Shown here: in pieces, positions 6,873 to 9,064 of the stretch
How positions within the stretch are numbered: the stretch's first letter is position 1
How the letters are laid out: each line of letters begins with the position of its first letter
Assembly (NCBI GenBank): GCA_011330545.1
Contig: DRQI01000230.1
Span: forward strand, 1 to 9,064
Origin: Flavobacteriia bacterium
Lineage (GTDB): Bacteria; Bacteroidota; Bacteroidia; Flavobacteriales; Flavobacteriaceae
Length of the DNA stretch: 9,064 bases
Direction of reading: 5' to 3'
Notes under the pieces: model-generated
Database searches by the model: none
The model's input: the letters and a program-made list of their open reading frames with translations, nothing else
Told to the model about the DNA's origin: nothing
Position numbers and translations under genes: made by a program

Positions 6873-7292
6873 TTATTTTCCATATAACCTTTCCGCTAAT
6901 ATGATTACAATAATTACTGAAATCCAAAATAAAATTCCGAATAATTTTACTTTTGACGCTTCCTTACTTTTCCTTTGAAACCCATATTTTTCAAATCGTT
7001 TAAATTCCGATTCAGTAAAATGGTCGTTTGTCCTCCATTTTGGTCTAGGTGTAAAAAATGGCAGGAAAAAGAATGTAAGCCATTCCTCCGTTGTTAATGG
7101 TTTATCCTTTCTTTCAAGTTGAAATTTTTTAAATTTCTCATAATCATTATTAAACTTTTTCAATTGTTTTTCCGTTAAATCCCGTGACTTTAATTCCAAT
7201 TCCGCCTTTTCTGATAATATTTTGTCTGTTTCATTTTTAATAATGTCAATCAATTCAACTATTGAATATCTATTTATTTTTTTTTCATTCAT
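6873..7292 (-). CDS. Small hypothetical protein with coiled-coil start and one C-terminal TM helix
   Basis: I chose ATG 7292, giving 139 residues. The frame stays open up to 7424, but those extra 44 codons lie inside a foldable non-coding element (7310-7446) and read as unlike protein. Residues about 12-65 are charged and helix-rich (many K, E and L), likely a coiled coil. Next comes a distinctive aromatic stretch, EEWLTFFFLPFFTPRPKW (69-86), then FKRFEKYGF near 97-105, and a membrane helix at about 115-134 with a short basic tail. No signal peptide is seen, so it should be a tail-anchored inner-membrane protein facing the cytoplasm. The aromatic/Pro motif resembles uncharacterised Bacteroidota proteins (from memory), and no function can be assigned. 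It lies downstream of the lipoprotein gene, separated by the 137-nt element. Confidence 0.7.
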   Translation of the reverse strand: MNEKKINRYSIVELIDIIKNETDKILSEKAELELKSRDLTEKQLKKFNNDYEKFKKFQLERKDKPLTTEEWLTFFFLPFFTPRPKWRTNDHFTESEFKRFEKYGFQRKSKEASKVKLFGILFWISVIIVIILAERLYGK

Positions 7293-7309
7293 AAAGAAAG
7301 TTTGCTTGT

Positions 7310-7446
7310 TGCCAATATGTAGGTTATGATTTCGTTGCGAGTAAAATTTCGCAGGAATTTTCCGAAGTAGGAATCTAGCCGAGTAAAAATACATAAACTT
7401 TTGGTTTAACACCAAACCCAGCAATGGATTATAGCCTTTATTGGCA
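7310..7446. repeat. 137-nt foldable element with terminal inverted repeats
   Basis: The outer arms TGCCAATA (7310-7317) and TATTGGCA (7439-7446) pair perfectly. After a small asymmetric loop, AGGTTATGAT (7321-7330) pairs with ATTATAGCCT (7428-7437) using two G-T wobbles. Inside are further small hairpins: TGCGA/TCGCA, TTCC-GAAGTA-GGAA and GGTTT/AAACC. The wobble pairs suggest that the single-stranded or RNA form is what folds. It begins 6 bp after the lipoprotein stop codon (7452) and ends 18 bp before the next start. It could be a structured RNA, a MITE-like element or a recombination site. The integron attC core consensus is not clearly met. Confidence 0.6.
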
Positions 7447-7451
7447 TTAGT

Positions 7452-8210
7452 TCATTCAAATTTTCCGTACCAATTCCATTTATTCCCTTTTAGACTGACA
7501 TCATATTTTCCGTAATCTGAACCAATGTATTCATAAACTCTAAAAATTTTCATTTCAGGAAACCCATTCAATATTCTTTTGATTGAATCAATTTCCTGTT
7601 CAGTGACTTTTTTATCAATAATTAAATTAAAATTCATTTTGTCGATTTCCTCCTCTTTTCTTTTTGATCTTTCTCCGAATATCAATGGTTTAAGGTCAGT
7701 CTCGAGATTTAATTGGATACCACTTTCATTTTTAATAGTTAAACTGTCATTTTTATAAGCTGCATATAAATCTACACCATTCCATGTGGATTCATTTTTG
7801 ACTAAGTTAAAATTGGCTTTTGGTAGATTGATTTTTAAACCAATACCCTTTAAATAATGTTTCCAATGATCTTTAACTCTTAATAAGACAAAGCCCCATA
7901 AAATTGTGTCTGTTTTCGTAATTAAAGAGTCTTTATGAGTATTCAGTTTATAATGAAGTGTAAGTTTTTGTTTTGATCCCGGAAATTTTTTATTAAAATT
8001 AATATGAATTTTAGAAGAATCAGCCGTCCATTTACCTATTCTCTTTTCTCCATACTCATAACTTACAACTGAGTCTTTATAAAATTTAATATCGGACATT
8101 CCTCCAATAGGAAAGTTATTCCATTGTCCAAGAAGGTCTTTTTCATATTCGTTTCTTGAGCAACTAAAAACAGTTATTGCGAGAATTAAGACTAAAAGTT
8201 TCTTTTTCAT
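7452..8210 (-). CDS. Hypothetical lipoprotein
   Basis: The 252 residues begin with a lipoprotein signal whose lipobox is VFSC, giving acylated C17. The Ser after it does not suggest inner-membrane retention. The rest is soluble, rich in charged residues and predicted beta strands. The segment LLGQWNN...IKFYKDS...GKWTADSSKIHI (about 26-70) has the W-and-strand rhythm of lipocalin-like or META-like beta sheets, but no motif proves this. Residues about 183-210 are helix-rich and charged. There are no catalytic residues or repeats that I recognise, so no function is assigned. The ATG at 8210 gives the complete signal peptide. It appears to head the transcript that includes the small TM protein, though the foldable element lies between them. 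Confidence 0.8.
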   Translation of the reverse strand: MKKKLLVLILAITVFSCSRNEYEKDLLGQWNNFPIGGMSDIKFYKDSVVSYEYGEKRIGKWTADSSKIHINFNKKFPGSKQKLTLHYKLNTHKDSLITKTDTILWGFVLLRVKDHWKHYLKGIGLKINLPKANFNLVKNESTWNGVDLYAAYKNDSLTIKNESGIQLNLETDLKPLIFGERSKRKEEEIDKMNFNLIIDKKVTEQEIDSIKRILNGFPEMKIFRVYEYIGSDYGKYDVSLKGNKWNWYGKFE

Positions 8211-8274
8211 TAATTATTTCCAATGTAGGAATATAGTCAATTTTAACTATATATCTATTATACCGCTAAGATAG

Positions 8275-8283
8275 CAAATCTTA
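8275..8283 (-). promoter_or_regulatory. Candidate promoter core of the lipoprotein gene
   Basis: TAAGATTTG resembles TAnnTTTG with one extra spacer base. It runs into CTATCTTA, so the 12 nt TTTGCTATCTTA are identical to those at the tRNA-Pro promoter (8567-8579 region). Transcription would start roughly 55-60 nt before the ATG at 8210. No TTG at the -33 position was found. Confidence 0.35.
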
Positions 8284-8309
8284 TAAATAATTAAAGGTTT
8301 TGCCTTGTT

Positions 8310-8341
8310 GGGGTGAGAGGATTAATGAATATTGATCCTCT
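8310..8341. repeat. Partial copy of the tRNA-Pro 3' end
   Basis: The 14 bp at 8310-8323 are identical to 8475-8488, the acceptor and T-arm 3' side of tRNA-Pro, in the same orientation. Weaker similarity continues on the left side towards the tRNA terminator (about 11 of 17 bases). Beyond the match the T arm is replaced by AGAGGAT...ATCCTCT (8316-8322 / 8335-8341). It could be an att-type duplication left by an integrated element or a decayed tRNA copy. At 14 bp, chance is unlikely but not excluded. Confidence 0.5.
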
Positions 8342-8398
8342 ATTGGGTTTGTTGCTCATAAAAAGCCTTAAACTCACTGTGTTCGTTAGCTTTTTTAT

Positions 8399-8432
8399 CA
8401 AAAGAATTCTTGAGCAAGCTCAAATTCTTTTA
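8399..8432. repeat. Inverted repeat downstream of tRNA-Pro
   Basis: AAAAGAATTCTTGAG and CTCAAATTCTTTT form a 13-bp stem with a two-base bulge around a CAAG loop. It lies right after the tRNA terminator. Neither side is followed by a clear T tract, so it may be a processing or secondary termination structure. Confidence 0.45.
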
Positions 8433-8434
8433 AT

Positions 8435-8462
8435 AAAAAAACCTTTCACTAACTGTGAAAGG
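8435..8462 (-). terminator. Rho-independent terminator of tRNA-Pro
   Basis: On the minus strand CCTTTCAC (8462-8455) and GTGAAAGG (8449-8442) form a perfect 8-bp stem with a five-base loop, followed by seven T residues (8441-8435). It begins 8 nt after the encoded CCA. The other side reads GGCTTTTTAT, so it may work in both directions. Confidence 0.85.
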
Positions 8463-8468
8463 CTTTTT

Positions 8469-8547
<79 letters not shown>

Positions 8548-8575
8548 AAAAAAATATTTAGTAAATTTAAGATAG

Positions 8576-8604
8576 CAAAAATACTATAATTTTTTGTTTT
8601 GCAA
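8576..8604 (-). promoter_or_regulatory. Promoter of tRNA-Pro (TTG-N18-TATTTTTG)
   Basis: TTG (8604-8602), 18 bases, then TATTTTTG (8583-8576) match the Bacteroidota housekeeping promoter TTG-N17-23-TAnnTTTG. The tRNA 5' end is 28 nt downstream of the box, leaving a leader of about 20 nt for RNase P to remove. Confidence 0.8.
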
Positions 8605-8654
8605 TAAAACATTAGGCTTTTTAAATCAATATTTTTTAACCGATATATAGATAT

Positions 8655-9064
8655 TTAAGAGAAGTATAAATAAACTCCAATAACAATAATGGTAATGATA
8701 ATTCCTACGGGTTTTACATATTTCCATGGCGTAATATCTACCTCTTTAGTATACTTTTGCTCATAAGGTGTTTCTCTTGGAGAGAGCCTACCGATAATCA
8801 GCATGATGATAATATTAAATACAAAAAGTGCTGCCATTACATGTAAAAAATGCGGATAATTATCAGCACCAAAAACAAAAGGTTTGAGTATAAATTGACT
8901 GATTAAATATAAAATTACTCCTGAGGCCAATCCTATTTTTGCAGCCTTGGCAGGAACATATTTTGTTAAATAACCAACTACGATAATTGTTAGAATAGGG
9001 ATGCTATAAGCACCATTTGCTTCTTGGAGAATACCAAATAAGCCTTGCGGAAACTTTGCGATGA
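8655..9064 (-). CDS. Sodium:solute symporter, SGLT-like (SSS family), C-terminal part
   Basis: The frame enters from the window edge (first full codon at 9062) and gives the last 135 residues of the protein. There are four hydrophobic helices (about 17-35, 43-61, 70-92 and 115-134 of the visible part). The stretch GAYSIPILTIIVVGYL, followed by VPAKAAKIGL, is typical of the penultimate helices of SGLT/vSGLT-type sodium-sugar symporters. An internal TTG (Leu) at about 8930 is not the start. Intact members have 500-600 residues and bring sugars or related solutes into the cytoplasm with Na+. The substrate cannot be told from the C-terminus. The GH65 gene and epimerase remnant on the same strand fit sugar uptake, although they are now about 6-7 kb apart with a tRNA between. 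Confidence 0.88.
   Translation of the reverse strand, partial: IAKFPQGLFGILQEANGAYSIPILTIIVVGYLTKYVPAKAAKIGLASGVILYLISQFILKPFVFGADNYPHFLHVMAALFVFNIIIMLIIGRLSPRETPYEQKYTKEVDITPWKYVKPVGIIITIIVIGVYLYFS

Noticed and set aside
7293..7424. N-terminal extension of the small TM protein to ATG 7424
   Set aside because: The extra 44 codons lie within the 137-nt foldable element and read as unlike the rest of the protein. ATG 7292 begins a normal hydrophilic helix.
8359..8398. AAAAAGC...GCTTTTT inverted repeat between the tRNA terminator and the lipoprotein promoter
   Set aside because: The loop is over 20 nt and the arms are almost only A and T, so it is too weak to call a terminator.

Overview
The window is AT-rich and looks like Bacteroidota, most likely Flavobacteriia. 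The evidence is the TTG-N18-TAnnTTTG promoter in front of the tRNA, the near absence of Shine-Dalgarno sequences, A-rich leaders, small lipoproteins, a membrane LytTR regulator, and a repeat of the kind with TGTCATTTCGA / TCGGAATGACA ends. Every gene I can support is on the minus strand, so the window is best read from 9064 down to 1.

Outer parts: a sugar-use locus. At 8655-9064 is the C-terminal end of an SGLT-type sodium:solute symporter. At 1-1753 is a secreted glycoside hydrolase of family GH65 whose 3' end lies outside the window. Just upstream of the GH65 gene (2130-2567) is a decayed aldose 1-epimerase (LacX-like), recognisable in three reading frames and lacking its middle. Together these suggest uptake and hydrolysis of an alpha-linked glucodisaccharide, with the mutarotase step lost at this site.

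Between them: an accessory stretch (about 2.6-8.55 kb). At its right edge is tRNA-Pro(GGG) (8470-8547, CCA encoded) with a clear promoter and terminator. The tRNA 3' end faces the accessory stretch, and 14 bp of that 3' end recur 165 bp away. Going leftward come a hypothetical lipoprotein (7452-8210), a small one-TM hypothetical protein (6873-7292), a four-TM LytTR regulator (5763-6572), a lipoprotein joining an intradiol-dioxygenase-like domain to a thioredoxin-like CxxC domain (4471-5667), and a secreted serine hydrolase of the class C beta-lactamase/PBP fold (2795-3946).

The most unusual aspect is the non-coding DNA between these genes. A 100-bp sequence occurs twice (4356-4455 and 6761-6859, about 93% identical, same orientation), each copy just after the stop codon of a gene, and the two copies bracket the LytTR/dioxygenase pair. 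A 137-nt element with terminal inverted repeats (7310-7446) sits directly after the lipoprotein stop. A chain of hairpins follows repeat copy A (4225-4332), and a REP-like palindrome lies at 2629-2731. The pattern of gene plus trailing repeat or foldable element resembles a cassette-type or recombination-built array. No integrase or transposase is visible, so this remains a hypothesis.
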